A DNA stretch of 64,000 nt. It comes from Corynebacterium occultum (lineage in GTDB: Bacteria > Actinomycetota > Actinomycetes > Mycobacteriales > Mycobacteriaceae). Both the position numbers and the translations under genes were made by a program. Below the pieces are notes generated by a model. It saw nothing but the letters and a program-made list of their open reading frames with translations, had not been told where the DNA came from and made no database searches. Positions 25,963 through 35,209 of the stretch are shown here, piece by piece. The stretch lies in assembly GCF_009734425.1 (NCBI RefSeq), contig NZ_CP046455.1:620001-684000 (forward strand), in the 5' to 3' direction. Position 1 is the first letter of the stretch. Every line of letters begins with the position of its first letter.

Positions 25963-26379
25963 TCAGGCCGGAACCATGGTGCCCAAGAACTCTTCACCTC
26001 TGAAAAGGAGCAGGTTATCCCCGTCGAGGATGAAGGTGTCGGCCTTCGCAAGTGTGTCATCGTGTCCTTGACAACCCATCATCGTGGCTAACCGCATGCC
26101 ATGGAAGACGACCTGATTGCCTTCCGGTGTCCACATCGGGCCTTCGTAGCCGGGGAAGGAAATGTATCTGAAGCTATTGCACCCATCATGGCCACCCGCA
26201 TGGCCGTCATCGGTCAGCGTCAGGCCCGGAACACGATAACTGGTGGAGTCAGAGGTATCCAATACCCAGCTCCACGCGGCCACCTCTGGTTCGGGGAGCG
26301 GCTCCGGAGCGGATGATCCTGGAACCGGGGATGAAATGAGGGCGTTGGACAAGATGAGGGAGCTCAAGAGGGAGGACAT
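25963..26379 (-). CDS. Small secreted META/HslJ-like protein, copy 3
   Basis: This 138-residue protein starts with SSLLSSLILSNALIS, a weak signal-like segment, and a Pro/Glu-rich linker. GHDGCNSFRY near residue 64 and ATMMGCQG near 97 follow the same pattern as copies 1 and 2, with DNLLLFRGEEFLGTMV at the end. The Trp after GCN is missing here. It lies 99 bp upstream of copy 2 on the same strand. Confidence 0.65.
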   Translation of the reverse strand: MSSLLSSLILSNALISSPVPGSSAPEPLPEPEVAAWSWVLDTSDSTSYRVPGLTLTDDGHAGGHDGCNSFRYISFPGYEGPMWTPEGNQVVFHGMRLATMMGCQGHDDTLAKADTFILDGDNLLLFRGEEFLGTMVPA

Positions 26380-26472
26380 GCCCTGAAATTAGCAATCAGG
26401 CCAGGTAACCGCATCAGGGGGCGGAATTCGGGTGACCTCATGCATGGGGCCCCGAAAAACCAGCTCAGGAAC

Positions 26473-27066
26473 TCAACGGTTCCAGAACTGGCTCACCGAA
26501 TAGCCGAAATCATAGAGCGCCCCGCGTAGCAGGGGCAGGGAAAGCCCGATCACTGAGGAGGGATCCCCCTCGATGCGGTCGATGAACCAGCCACCCAACG
26601 CCTCCAGGGTGAAGGCCCCGGCGCATTCCAGGGGCTCCCCGGATTCAGCGTAGGCCCGGATATCGGCGGGGGAGGCCGCCGCGAAGTGCACCACGGTGGT
26701 GGAGGTGGCCACCTCGCGGCGCCCCTCCGGTCCGATCACACAGTGCCCGGTGAGCAGCTCGGCACTCTGCCCGGCCTGCTCCCCCCAACGGGCGATGGTG
26801 GCGTCCACGGTGTGCGGTTTGCCCTGCAGCCGGCCGTTGAGCAGCAGCATGGAGTCCGCACCGATGACCACATCCCCAGGGTATTCAGCGGCGACGGCCT
26901 CCGCCTTGGCGGTGGCCAGCAGAGCGACGGTGGCTGCCGGGTCGGCCGGGGCGTCGGCAAGCAGGGCATCCTCATCCACATGGGCGGGATGGATGAGGGG
27001 TTCCACCCCCGCGGAACGCAGGATGCTGAGCCGGGAGGGGGACTGGGAGGCTAGGACGATACGCAC
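26473..27066 (-). CDS. maf: Maf-type nucleoside triphosphate pyrophosphatase
   Basis: This 197-residue protein opens with VLASQSPSRLSILRSAG, the Maf nucleotide-binding signature, and has GADSMLLLNGRLQGKP near residue 70 and ECAGAFTLEALGGWFIDRIEGDPSSVIGL near 148. Maf proteins hydrolyse non-canonical or methylated NTPs. It follows accE after a 3-bp gap, forming dtsR2-accE-maf as in other corynebacteria. Confidence 0.93.
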   Translation of the reverse strand: MRIVLASQSPSRLSILRSAGVEPLIHPAHVDEDALLADAPADPAATVALLATAKAEAVAAEYPGDVVIGADSMLLLNGRLQGKPHTVDATIARWGEQAGQSAELLTGHCVIGPEGRREVATSTTVVHFAAASPADIRAYAESGEPLECAGAFTLEALGGWFIDRIEGDPSSVIGLSLPLLRGALYDFGYSVSQFWNR

Positions 27067-27069
27067 GGT

Positions 27070-27294
27070 TTAACGGTAGGTGAGGTTGATGAAGGCGTTG
27101 GGGTTGTAGAGGTTGCTGTCGTGGAGACGACGGTCCAGCTCGCCCCAGCGGCTGCGCACCTTCGGGGTGGCGTCCAGCTTGGCCTGCTCGGCGGCCTGCT
27201 GCGCGAAGCCAGCCAGAACGGTGGTCAGGGCGGCGATCTGGGTGGGATCGGGGTTGCCCTTGATGATGCTGAAGAGGGGCTTCTGCTCGGACAT
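27070..27294 (-). CDS. accE: Acyl-CoA carboxylase epsilon subunit
   Basis: This 74-residue protein fits the small actinobacterial AccE: ALTTVLAGFAQQAAEQ is the conserved helix, and RSRWGELDRRLHDSN near residue 48 includes the conserved Trp. It stimulates carboxylase complexes by bridging alpha and beta subunits. The ATG at 27294 has CTGGAG about 8 bp upstream; the frame continues to 27318 without a family match. It sits 29 bp behind dtsR2. Confidence 0.88.
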   Translation of the reverse strand: MSEQKPLFSIIKGNPDPTQIAALTTVLAGFAQQAAEQAKLDATPKVRSRWGELDRRLHDSNLYNPNAFINLTYR

Positions 27295-27323
27295 GTGTGT
27301 TACTCCAGGTTCTCTCAAAAGGT

Positions 27324-28928
27324 TTAGAGCGGGATATTTCCGTGCTTCTTGGCCAGCGGCTGCAACACCTTACGGTCCAGCAGTCGCAGGCCCTCAATGA
27401 TGTTGCCGCGGGTCTCCGAGGGTGGGATCACCGCATCCACCAGACCACGCTCGGCGGCGAGGTAGGGGTTGATGTGGGACTCCTCGTACTCCGCGGCATA
27501 GTCGGCGGCCAGTGCCGCGACATCCTCACCCTTCTCGGCGGCGCGGCTGAGCTTGTCCGCGTAGATCGATTCCACGGCGCTGGGGGCGTCGGTGACGGCG
27601 ATCTCGGCGGTCGGCCAGGCGAACACCAGGTCGGTGCCCAGATCCTTGGCACCCATGACCACATAAGCCCCGCCCAGGGCCTTACGGGTGATCACGGTGA
27701 TCTTGCCGACACTGGCCTCGGCGGTGGCATAGGAGAGCTTCGCGACGGCCGCGAGAATCCCACCATGCTCTTGCTCGGTACCCGGCAGGAAGCCCGGGGC
27801 ATCCACGAACTCCACAATCGGGATGTTGAAGGCATCACAGGTGCGGATGAAACGGGCAGCCTTGGTGGCGGCCTTGATGTCGAGGCACCCCGCCAGCACG
27901 GTGGGCTGGTTCGCCACCACACCCACGGTACGTCCCTCCACCCGGGCCAGGGCGGTGATGATGTTAGGGGCATGAGCGGCCTGCAGCTCCAGCAGCTCAC
28001 CATCATCCACCACCCGGGTCAGCACCTCATGGACGTCATAGGTCTGCGCATCCGAATCCGGGATCAGGGAATCCAACTCCCGGTCCGAATCAGTGAGGTT
28101 CTCCCGGACCGAACCACTCAGGGCCTCAACGGCAAGCCGGGGTGCCTCGGAACGGTGGTTCGCCGGCAGCTGAGCCAACAGGGAACGCACCCAGTCCAGG
28201 GCCGCCAGATCAGACTCGGCGCTGTGATGGGAGGTGCCGTTGTCACGCTGCACCCCCGCACCACCGAGCTCCTGACCACTGATCTCCCTCCCCGCCACCG
28301 TGGAGGCGATCCCCGGGGCCGTCAGGTAGAGCTCACTGTCACCCTCAACGGTGACCAGGATGTCGGACAGCGCCGGGATCAGGGCATGCGCCCCCGAGGT
28401 GGCACCGGTGACCACGGCGATCTGAGGGATGATGCCGGAAGCCTGGGTGGACAGTGCCAGCACCTTGGCATACATCGCCAGGGACACCACACCCTCCTTC
28501 ACCCGGGCCCCCGCACCCTCATGGACGCCGATCAGCGGGACACCCGTCTTGGTGGCCAGCTGCAGGATCTTGATCAGCTTCTCGCCGTAGACCTCACCCA
28601 TCGCACCCTCGAAGATGCTGGCATCCTGGGAAAAGACACACACCTTCCGGCCCGCGACGGTGCCATAACCGGTGACCACGCCATCCGTCACCGGGCGGTT
28701 GGCCTCCATACCGAAAGCGGTGGCACGGTGTCGGGCGAGGGCATCGACCTCGACGAAGGAACCCTCGTCAAGGAGGTGGGTGATTCGTTCCCGGGCGGTG
28801 GCACGGCCAGCGGCGTGGGTGGCCGCAACGGCGGCCTCGCCTACCGGGGCCAAGGTTTCGGACAGACGCTTACGCAGGTCCGCAAGCTTGCCCGAGGTGG
28901 TGGTGAGATCTGATTCAGCGGCAGTCAT
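27324..28928 (-). CDS. dtsR2: Acyl-CoA carboxylase beta subunit DtsR2
   Basis: This 534-residue carboxyltransferase has the N-lobe oxyanion region near residue 150 (GVHEGAGARVKEGV) and the C-lobe site near 385 (DAPGFLPGTEQEHGGI), plus ATARERITHLLDEGSF near 45. It transfers CO2 from biotinylated AccBC to an acyl-CoA. DtsR2 is the second copy next to dtsR1 and in corynebacteria is thought to serve longer substrates for mycolates. The ATG at 28928 is chosen because the family N-terminus begins there. A terminator lies between it and dtsR1. Confidence 0.93.
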   Translation of the reverse strand: MTAAESDLTTTSGKLADLRKRLSETLAPVGEAAVAATHAAGRATARERITHLLDEGSFVEVDALARHRATAFGMEANRPVTDGVVTGYGTVAGRKVCVFSQDASIFEGAMGEVYGEKLIKILQLATKTGVPLIGVHEGAGARVKEGVVSLAMYAKVLALSTQASGIIPQIAVVTGATSGAHALIPALSDILVTVEGDSELYLTAPGIASTVAGREISGQELGGAGVQRDNGTSHHSAESDLAALDWVRSLLAQLPANHRSEAPRLAVEALSGSVRENLTDSDRELDSLIPDSDAQTYDVHEVLTRVVDDGELLELQAAHAPNIITALARVEGRTVGVVANQPTVLAGCLDIKAATKAARFIRTCDAFNIPIVEFVDAPGFLPGTEQEHGGILAAVAKLSYATAEASVGKITVITRKALGGAYVVMGAKDLGTDLVFAWPTAEIAVTDAPSAVESIYADKLSRAAEKGEDVAALAADYAAEYEESHINPYLAAERGLVDAVIPPSETRGNIIEGLRLLDRKVLQPLAKKHGNIPL

Positions 28929-28985
28929 GATGCTCAAGTCTAAAGCGTGATCCTCGGATAGTGGGAAAGGGCAGGAATAAGGCAT

Positions 28986-29026
28986 AAAGAACGAAGGCCC
29001 ATCGCGGGGACGGCGATGAGCCTTCG
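28986..29026 (-). terminator. Terminator of dtsR1
   Basis: CGAAGGCCCATCGC (28992-29005) pairs with GCGATGAGCCTTCG (29013-29026) with one mismatch; on the minus strand TTCTTT follows. It separates dtsR1 from dtsR2. Confidence 0.82.
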
Positions 29027-29047
29027 AGGCTGGGAAGTGCCGGCGAC

Positions 29048-30682
29048 CTAGAGCGGAATGTTGCCGTGCTTACGGGCCGGGCGGGAGACGTTCTTGTCAC
29101 GGTAGAGACGCAGATTACGGGCAATCTGGCCGCGGGTCTCAGAAGGCAGGATCACGGCGTCGATCAGACCGCGCTCCGCCGCCATGTACGGGTTGAGCAT
29201 GTGATCCTCGTACTCGCGCTCAAAGGACTTGGTCAGCTCAGCCACGTCGATACCCTTGTCAGCGGCAGCCTTGATCTCCTTGCGGTAGATGAAACCGACA
29301 GCGCCGGAAGCGCCCATCACGGCGATCTGGGCGGTCGGCCACGCCAGGTTGACATCGGCACCCAGGCCCTTGGAACCCATCACGCAGTAGGCGCCGCCAT
29401 AAGCCTTGCGCATGGTGACGGTGATCTTCGGGACGGTGGCCTCACCATAGGCGTAGAGCAGCTTCGCGCCACGACGCAGGATGCCGCCGTACTCCTGGCC
29501 CGCGCCGGGCAGGAAGCCCGGGACGTCGACCAGCATGACGATCGGGATGTTGAAGGCATCGCAGGTGCGGATGAAGCGGGCGGCCTTCTCAGCGGAGTCG
29601 ATGTCGAGGCAGCCGGCGAACTGGGTCGGCTGGTTGGCGACGAATCCCACGGACTGGCCCTCGATGCGGCCGAAGGCGATGACGACGTTCTCGGCGCGCT
29701 CAGCCTGGATCTCCAGGTACTCGCCATCGTCGGTCAGGCACTCGATGACCTCGCGGACATCGTAGGGCACCGTCGGGGAGTCCGGGATGATCTCGTCGAG
29801 CTTGAGGTCATCAGCGGTGATGTTGGATTCGACGGAACCCTCATCCGCGGTGAACTCCTCCACCGGGGCGAACTGGCGGTTGTTGGAGGGGAGGAAGGAA
29901 ACCAGGTCCTGGACCCAGTCCAGGGCCTCCTCGTCATTGGCGGCGGTGAAGTGGGAGTTGCCGGCGGTGGCCATGTGGGTGGAAGCGCCACCCAGCTCCT
30001 CCTGGGTGATCTCCTCACCGGTGACGGTCTTGATCACGTCGGGGCCGGTGACGAACATCTTGGAGGTCTTGTCCACCATGACCACGAAGTCGGTCAGGGC
30101 GGGGGAGTAGGCGTTGCCACCTGCGGAAGCACCCATGATCACGGAAATCTGTGGCACCACGCCGGAGGCGTTGATGTTGTGGTAGAAGGTGCGGGCGATC
30201 ATGTCGAGGGAGACCGCACCATCCTGGATGCGGGCGCCGGCACCCTCGTAGAGGCCGATCAGGGGGCGGCCGGTGGTGACGGCAAGCTCCATGATCTTGA
30301 TCATCTTTTCGCCGTAGACCTCACCCAGGGCGCCACCGAAGACGGTGCCGTCCTGGGAGAAGATGCAGACCTCACGGCCGTCGATGGTTCCCCAACCGGT
30401 GACGATGCCGTCGGTGACGGGGCGCTTCTTGCCCATGTCGAAATCGGTGGTGCGGTGGCGGGCGAGCTGATCAGTTTCAACGAATGAGCCTTCGTCGAGG
30501 AGGTAGTCGAGTCGTTCGCGGGCAGTGAGGCGGTTTGCGGCGTGGACCTTCTCGACGGCCTTCTCGCCCATCGGGAGCTGGGCTTCGGCGCGGCGAGCCT
30601 TTAGATCGGCGATCTTGGCGGCGGTGGAGTTGTTGTCCTCCGGCAGGTTCGCAACTTCGGTCAAAGGTGAGGAAAGGGTCAT
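29048..30682 (-). CDS. dtsR1: Acetyl-/acyl-CoA carboxylase beta subunit DtsR1
   Basis: This 544-residue carboxyltransferase closely resembles C. glutamicum DtsR1, including [16 protein letters not shown] near residue 53, [17 protein letters not shown] near 145, [16 protein letters not shown] near 395 and the C-terminus ARKHGNIPL. With AccBC and AccE it makes malonyl-CoA, the limiting step of fatty-acid synthesis. The ATG at 30682 matches the family; the frame is open slightly further. It is divergent from birA, with a GlxR-type palindrome between (30733-30746). Confidence 0.96.
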   Translation of the reverse strand: MTLSSPLTEVANLPEDNNSTAAKIADLKARRAEAQLPMGEKAVEKVHAANRLTARERLDYLLDEGSFVETDQLARHRTTDFDMGKKRPVTDGIVTGWGTIDGREVCIFSQDGTVFGGALGEVYGEKMIKIMELAVTTGRPLIGLYEGAGARIQDGAVSLDMIARTFYHNINASGVVPQISVIMGASAGGNAYSPALTDFVVMVDKTSKMFVTGPDVIKTVTGEEITQEELGGASTHMATAGNSHFTAANDEEALDWVQDLVSFLPSNNRQFAPVEEFTADEGSVESNITADDLKLDEIIPDSPTVPYDVREVIECLTDDGEYLEIQAERAENVVIAFGRIEGQSVGFVANQPTQFAGCLDIDSAEKAARFIRTCDAFNIPIVMLVDVPGFLPGAGQEYGGILRRGAKLLYAYGEATVPKITVTMRKAYGGAYCVMGSKGLGADVNLAWPTAQIAVMGASGAVGFIYRKEIKAAADKGIDVAELTKSFEREYEDHMLNPYMAAERGLIDAVILPSETRGQIARNLRLYRDKNVSRPARKHGNIPL

Positions 30683-30732
30683 GTTTTGGAAGCATAGACC
30701 CAAAGTCCGATAGTTTCCATAACGAAACCCGG

Positions 30733-30746
30733 GTGATTACGATCAC
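30733..30746. promoter_or_regulatory. GlxR-type palindrome between dtsR1 and birA
   Basis: GTGATTACGATCAC has GTGA-N6-TCAC, the GlxR core, and is a perfect 5-bp inverted repeat. It lies 51 bp from dtsR1 and 60 bp from birA, so it could control both. Confidence 0.5.
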
Positions 30747-30806
30747 TTTTTGGTTTTGAAACATAATGCAGGTGTCTGGCGATAGGGCGGGGAAACTTCA
30801 TCTACC

Positions 30807-31577
30807 ATGGGTTTTGTGGATATAAAGACCTTGCATAGCAGCCTCGTGACCAATGGACCGTATGCCCAACTTTCTTTTGTGGAAAGCACGGGATCGACCA
30901 ACTCCGACCTCATTGAGGACCTGGAGGCACCTACCTGGTCGGTTCGGTTGGCCAACCATCAGAGTGCCGGAAAGGGGCGGCTCGGGCGGGCCTGGACCGC
31001 GCCGGCGGGCACCCAGATCATCTGTTCCATCCTGATCCGCCCCAAGAGTCTGGACCAGGTGGGCACCATACCGCTGGCCGTCGGCGTGGCACTGTGTGAT
31101 GTCATTCCCCAGGCCACCCTCAAGTGGCCCAATGACCTCCAGATCGAGGGGAAGAAGCTCTGCGGCATCCTCGCCGAGGCCCGCTTCGAGCCCAGTCCCG
31201 CCATCGTCATCGGCTTCGGGCTGAACGTCACCCTCGACAAGGCGGATCTGCCCGTCCCACACGCCACCTCCCTGCTGCTGGAGGGACTGCCCACGGACCG
31301 CACCGCCCTGACCGTCAAGATCCTCGAGGCGATCCACCGCCGCCTGCGCCAGTGGGCGGCGGGTGATCTGCAGCTGATGGATGATTACCGTGCGGTCAGC
31401 GCCAGCATCGGCCGCCAGGTGCGCGTGGAGCTGCCCGGTGGGGGACAGCTCTTCGGCGAGGTGGACAACGTGCTTGACGACGGCCGCCTCCAGGTCCGCG
31501 GCGCAGAAGACGGCCAGCTCCACGCACTCTCCGCCGGGGATGTCACACATCTTCGTCTGCAGCAGGGCCCCAGGTAG
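30807..31577 (+). CDS. birA: Biotin protein ligase
   Basis: This 256-residue protein activates biotin with ATP and attaches it to carrier lysines; Pyc and AccBC in this window are its substrates. ESTGSTNSDL near residue 26, the biotinyl-AMP loop SAGKGRLGRAW near 53, KWPNDLQIEGKKLCGIL near 105 and a C-terminal SH3-like domain are visible. The N-terminal DNA-binding domain of E. coli BirA is absent, so it is not a repressor. It is divergent from dtsR1. Confidence 0.94.
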   Translation: MGFVDIKTLHSSLVTNGPYAQLSFVESTGSTNSDLIEDLEAPTWSVRLANHQSAGKGRLGRAWTAPAGTQIICSILIRPKSLDQVGTIPLAVGVALCDVIPQATLKWPNDLQIEGKKLCGILAEARFEPSPAIVIGFGLNVTLDKADLPVPHATSLLLEGLPTDRTALTVKILEAIHRRLRQWAAGDLQLMDDYRAVSASIGRQVRVELPGGGQLFGEVDNVLDDGRLQVRGAEDGQLHALSAGDVTHLRLQQGPR

Positions 31578-31588
31578 CATCTAGGGCC

Positions 31589-32062
31589 ATGTCGGGAATT
31601 CAGTTGGAAGCAGGGGAAAAGGTACGCGTCGATCTCACCTCACCCCTGACCAGCCTGACCTTCCCCTTCCTGGAGTTGATCCTGATCACCGGGCTGTGCT
31701 GGATGGGCATCGGCTACCTCGACCGCCCCGACCTGGCCACCACCATCCCCACTGACCTGCGCAACGCCGTGGTGGTGATCTGGCTGCTCCTGGTCACCTG
31801 GCGCTTTATCCTGCCCCTGGCACGCTCCCGACGACGCCGCTTCATGGTCACCGACCGCAGGGTGCTGGTCCGGGCCGGCACCTTCAAAGCCAGAACCGAT
31901 TCCATCCCCCTGCGTCAGATCCACCACGTGGACCGGAGGCGTAACCGCATTGCCCTCGCGCTGGGGGGTTTCGACCGGCCCCTCCACTTCAAGGATGTGC
32001 CCAAGGCGAAGAAGGCGGCAGCGGTGATTAACCAGTCCATAGGACCCGCCCGTTATAGTTGA
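31589..32062 (+). CDS. PH-domain (YdbS-like) membrane protein
   Basis: This 157-residue protein has two membrane helices (about residues 28-46 and 62-80) and then a bacterial PH-2 domain: RFMVTDRRVLVRAGTF, DSIPLRQIHHVDRRRN. It begins 11 bp after birA and ends 4 bp before purK, so birA, this gene and purK are probably one transcript. Function is unknown; the family is linked to membrane stress or anchoring. Confidence 0.82.
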   Translation: MSGIQLEAGEKVRVDLTSPLTSLTFPFLELILITGLCWMGIGYLDRPDLATTIPTDLRNAVVVIWLLLVTWRFILPLARSRRRRFMVTDRRVLVRAGTFKARTDSIPLRQIHHVDRRRNRIALALGGFDRPLHFKDVPKAKKAAAVINQSIGPARYS

Positions 32063-32066
32063 GGCC

Positions 32067-33260
32067 GTGACTGAAGCCAAAGGTAACCTCGCCGCCCACG
32101 CCCCTGGAATGCCCGTCGTCGCCGTCATCGGTGATGGTCAGCTGGCCCGCATGATGCAGACCGCAGCCATCGAGCTCGGACAGTCCGTCCGGCTGCTGGC
32201 CGGTGCTGAGGATGCCTCAGCCGCCCAGGTTGCCGCTGATGTGGTGCTGGGTGACTACACCAACCTCGCGGACCTCCGCATTGCCGTCGAAGGTGCCGAT
32301 GCCGTCACCTTCGACCATGAGCATGTGCCCAATGAGCACCTTCAGGCTCTCATCGATGAGGGCATCAACGTCCAGCCCCAGCCGGCTGCCCTGGTCCACG
32401 CCCAGGACAAGCTGGTGATGCGTCAGAAGTTGGCTGAGCTCGGCGCCCCGGTGCCCACCTTCGCGGCCGTCGACACCCTCGCTGATGCCGAGGCTTTTTG
32501 GGATGAGGTGTCCGGTGAGGTCTGTCTCAAGGCCCGCCGGGGTGGTTATGACGGCAAGGGTGTGTGGATGCCCGACACCCGGGAGGAGCTCACCGAACTG
32601 GTTACTGAGCTGCTGGCGAAGGGCACTCCGCTGATGGCGGAGCGCAAGGTCGCCCTGGCCCGTGAACTTTCCGCCATGGTGGCGCGTAACCCCTCCGGAC
32701 AGACCGCCGCCTGGCCGGTCGTGGAGTCGGTGCAGGAGAACGGTGTCTGCGCCGAGGCCACCGCACCGGCACCCGGCCTGGATCCGGCCCTGGAGAAGCA
32801 GACCCGGGAGATGGCTGAGATGATCGCCACCAAGCTCGGTGTCACCGGTGTGCTGGCCGTGGAACTCTTCGAGGACGAGTCCGGTGAGATCTCCGTCAAC
32901 GAACTGGCCATGCGGCCCCACAACACCGGTCATTGGACCCAGGATGGTTGCGTGACCGACCAGTTCGAGCAGCACCTGCGTGCCGTGCTGGACTACCCGC
33001 TGGGTGCCACTGAAACCAAGGCGGAGTATACCGTCATGGCCAACACCCTCGGTGCCCAGGTCGATCCGGCTGAGCCGATGGCCCAGCGCATGGCTGAGGT
33101 GTGGCGCCGCTACCCCAACGCCAAGATCCACCTCTACGGCAAGGAGCACCGCCCGGGCCGCAAGATCGGGCATGTCAACATGCTCGGCTCCGATGTGGAG
33201 CAGGTCCGCCGGGAGGCCCGCGAGGCTGCCTACTACCTGGTGAACGCACAGTGGCCCTGA
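32067..33260 (+). CDS. purK: N5-carboxyaminoimidazole ribonucleotide synthase
   Basis: This 397-residue ATP-grasp enzyme converts AIR, ATP and bicarbonate into N5-CAIR in purine synthesis. VVAVIGDGQLARMMQTAAIELG near residue 15 is the family N-terminus; CLKARRGGYDGKGVWM near 155 is the ATP loop and VNELAMRPHNTGHWT near 277 the active site. Start is GTG; an in-frame ATG at 32109 is a less likely alternative. Its partner purE is at 36592, separated by kup, a VOC gene and an AraC gene. Confidence 0.94.
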   Translation: MTEAKGNLAAHAPGMPVVAVIGDGQLARMMQTAAIELGQSVRLLAGAEDASAAQVAADVVLGDYTNLADLRIAVEGADAVTFDHEHVPNEHLQALIDEGINVQPQPAALVHAQDKLVMRQKLAELGAPVPTFAAVDTLADAEAFWDEVSGEVCLKARRGGYDGKGVWMPDTREELTELVTELLAKGTPLMAERKVALARELSAMVARNPSGQTAAWPVVESVQENGVCAEATAPAPGLDPALEKQTREMAEMIATKLGVTGVLAVELFEDESGEISVNELAMRPHNTGHWTQDGCVTDQFEQHLRAVLDYPLGATETKAEYTVMANTLGAQVDPAEPMAQRMAEVWRRYPNAKIHLYGKEHRPGRKIGHVNMLGSDVEQVRREAREAAYYLVNAQWP

Positions 33261-33316
33261 TCTGAGGGATTTTTCGGGGCTGGTGCAGGCGCTCTGGGAG
33301 GAGCACACTATAACCC

Positions 33317-35209
33317 ATGAAAACGCCCCGGTCCGCCGGGACCACGGTGCTCGCGCTCGGTGCGCTCGGTGTGGTCTTCGGGGACATCGGAACCAGCCCC
33401 CTCTATGCCCTGCACACCGCCTTCAGCATGAAACACAATGCGGTGTCACCCACCCCGGACAATGTCTACGGCATCATCTCCATGGTGTTGTGGACCATCA
33501 CGCTCATCGTCACCTGCAAATATGTGATCCTGGTGACCCGTGCCGACAACCAGGGTCAGGGTGGCATCCTCGCGTTGCTGGCACTGCTGCGCGACCGGTT
33601 CCACAACCACCGCCGCCTCGGTGCGGTGGTGGGCCTCCTGGGGATGTGCGGGGCAGCGCTCTTCTACGGTGATGCGGTGATCACCCCGGCGATCTCGGTG
33701 CTCAGCGCGGTGGAGGGGCTGAGTGTGGTTTCCCCGAATCTTTCCACCTGGGTGGTACCGATCTCAGCGGTGGTCCTGGCCCTGATCTTCGCACTCCAGC
33801 CGATGGGAACCGGGCATATGGGCCTGGCCTTCGGCCCCATCATGTTGCTTTGGTTCCTGGTGCTGGTGGCGTTGGGTGTCCCTCAGATCATCGCGCACCC
33901 CGAGATCCTGTTCAGTCTCTCCCCGCATTGGGCGGTGGCACTGATCCTCAACCAGCCCTTCCAGGCCTTTGTCCTGCTGGGTGCGGTGGTGCTGACGGTC
34001 ACCGGGGCAGAGGCGCTCTACGCCGACATGGGCCACTTCGGTGCCCGGCCGGTGCGGTTGGCCTGGTTTGTGGTGGTGATGCCTGCCCTGGTGATCATCT
34101 ATCTGGGGCAGGGTGCGCTGGTGATCAGTCACCCTGACACCGTGGGCAACCCCATGTTCCACCTGGCACCCCCAGCCCTGCAGATCCCGCTGCTCATCCT
34201 GGCGACCATGGCCACCGTGATCGCCTCCCAGGCGGTGATCTCGGGGGCCTTCTCCCTGACTCGTCAGGCGATCCACCTGAATCTGCTGCCCCGGATGTTG
34301 ATCCGCCACACCTCCCGAAGCGAGGCGGGACAAATCTACCTGCCGTTGATCAACCTCCTCCTTTTCTTCGCGGTGATGGCACTGGTCTTCCTCTTCCCCT
34401 CCTCGGAATACCTGGCCAATGCCTATGGTCTGGCGGTGACCGGAACCCTGGTGCTGGTCAGCATCATCTTCCTGATCTACGCGCACTTCACCTGGAACTG
34501 GGACTGGTGGCGGAGCTCCCTCTTCTTCCTCTTCATCGGGGTTCCGGAGGTTTTCCTTTTAGCCGCCAACACCACCAAGATCCTGGCGGGTGGTTGGATA
34601 CCGCTGCTGATCGCCGCCATCCTGATTCTGTTTATGCTGGTCTGGCAGTGGGGGAGCACGCAGGTGCGCACCCGGCGCCGCCTGCTGGAGGGCGGGCTGG
34701 ATCATTTCCTGGCTTCCCTGGATGACCTGGGCCCACACCGTGTGCCCGGGGTGGCGGTTTTCCCGCACCATAATCCGGACACCGTCCCACTGGCACTGCT
34801 CAAGTGTGTGGCGGACCTGGGGATGCTGCACAGCCACGTGATCATTGTCCGGCTGGTGCAGCGCAACCTGCCGAGCATCCCGGAGACCCAGCGGGTGTCG
34901 GTGGATCTGCTGGGCTCAGCCAGCGATGGGATCGTCTATGTGGAGATTCAGCTGGGTTATGCCGATGAGCAGGACATCCCCGGAAATCTGAGGCTGGCGT
35001 TGAAACAGAGCGAAGAGTTGGACGTGGACCTGGATCAGGCCACGTATTTCCTCTCTGCATTGACGCTGCGTCCCGCCAGGCCACACAGCCTGCGGGGATG
35101 GCGGCAGGGGCTCTTTCTCTCCATGGACCGCAATCAGGCCACCCGCACCGAAACTTTCCGGTTGCCCCCGGCCCGGACGGTGGTGCTGGGCACCGAGCTC
35201 AGGATCTAA
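33317..35209 (+). CDS. kup: KUP-family potassium uptake protein
   Basis: This 630-residue proton-coupled K+ importer has about 12 membrane helices up to residue 455. It opens with LGALGVVFGDIGTSPLYALHTAF, the KUP signature, and includes GGILALLAL near 73 and TGAEALYADMGHFG near 230. The hydrophilic C-terminal domain of about 170 residues is full length. It lies between purK and purE, as in C. glutamicum. The stop overlaps the convergent VOC gene by 4 bp. Confidence 0.95.
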   Translation: MKTPRSAGTTVLALGALGVVFGDIGTSPLYALHTAFSMKHNAVSPTPDNVYGIISMVLWTITLIVTCKYVILVTRADNQGQGGILALLALLRDRFHNHRRLGAVVGLLGMCGAALFYGDAVITPAISVLSAVEGLSVVSPNLSTWVVPISAVVLALIFALQPMGTGHMGLAFGPIMLLWFLVLVALGVPQIIAHPEILFSLSPHWAVALILNQPFQAFVLLGAVVLTVTGAEALYADMGHFGARPVRLAWFVVVMPALVIIYLGQGALVISHPDTVGNPMFHLAPPALQIPLLILATMATVIASQAVISGAFSLTRQAIHLNLLPRMLIRHTSRSEAGQIYLPLINLLLFFAVMALVFLFPSSEYLANAYGLAVTGTLVLVSIIFLIYAHFTWNWDWWRSSLFFLFIGVPEVFLLAANTTKILAGGWIPLLIAAILILFMLVWQWGSTQVRTRRRLLEGGLDHFLASLDDLGPHRVPGVAVFPHHNPDTVPLALLKCVADLGMLHSHVIIVRLVQRNLPSIPETQRVSVDLLGSASDGIVYVEIQLGYADEQDIPGNLRLALKQSEELDVDLDQATYFLSALTLRPARPHSLRGWRQGLFLSMDRNQATRTETFRLPPARTVVLGTELRI

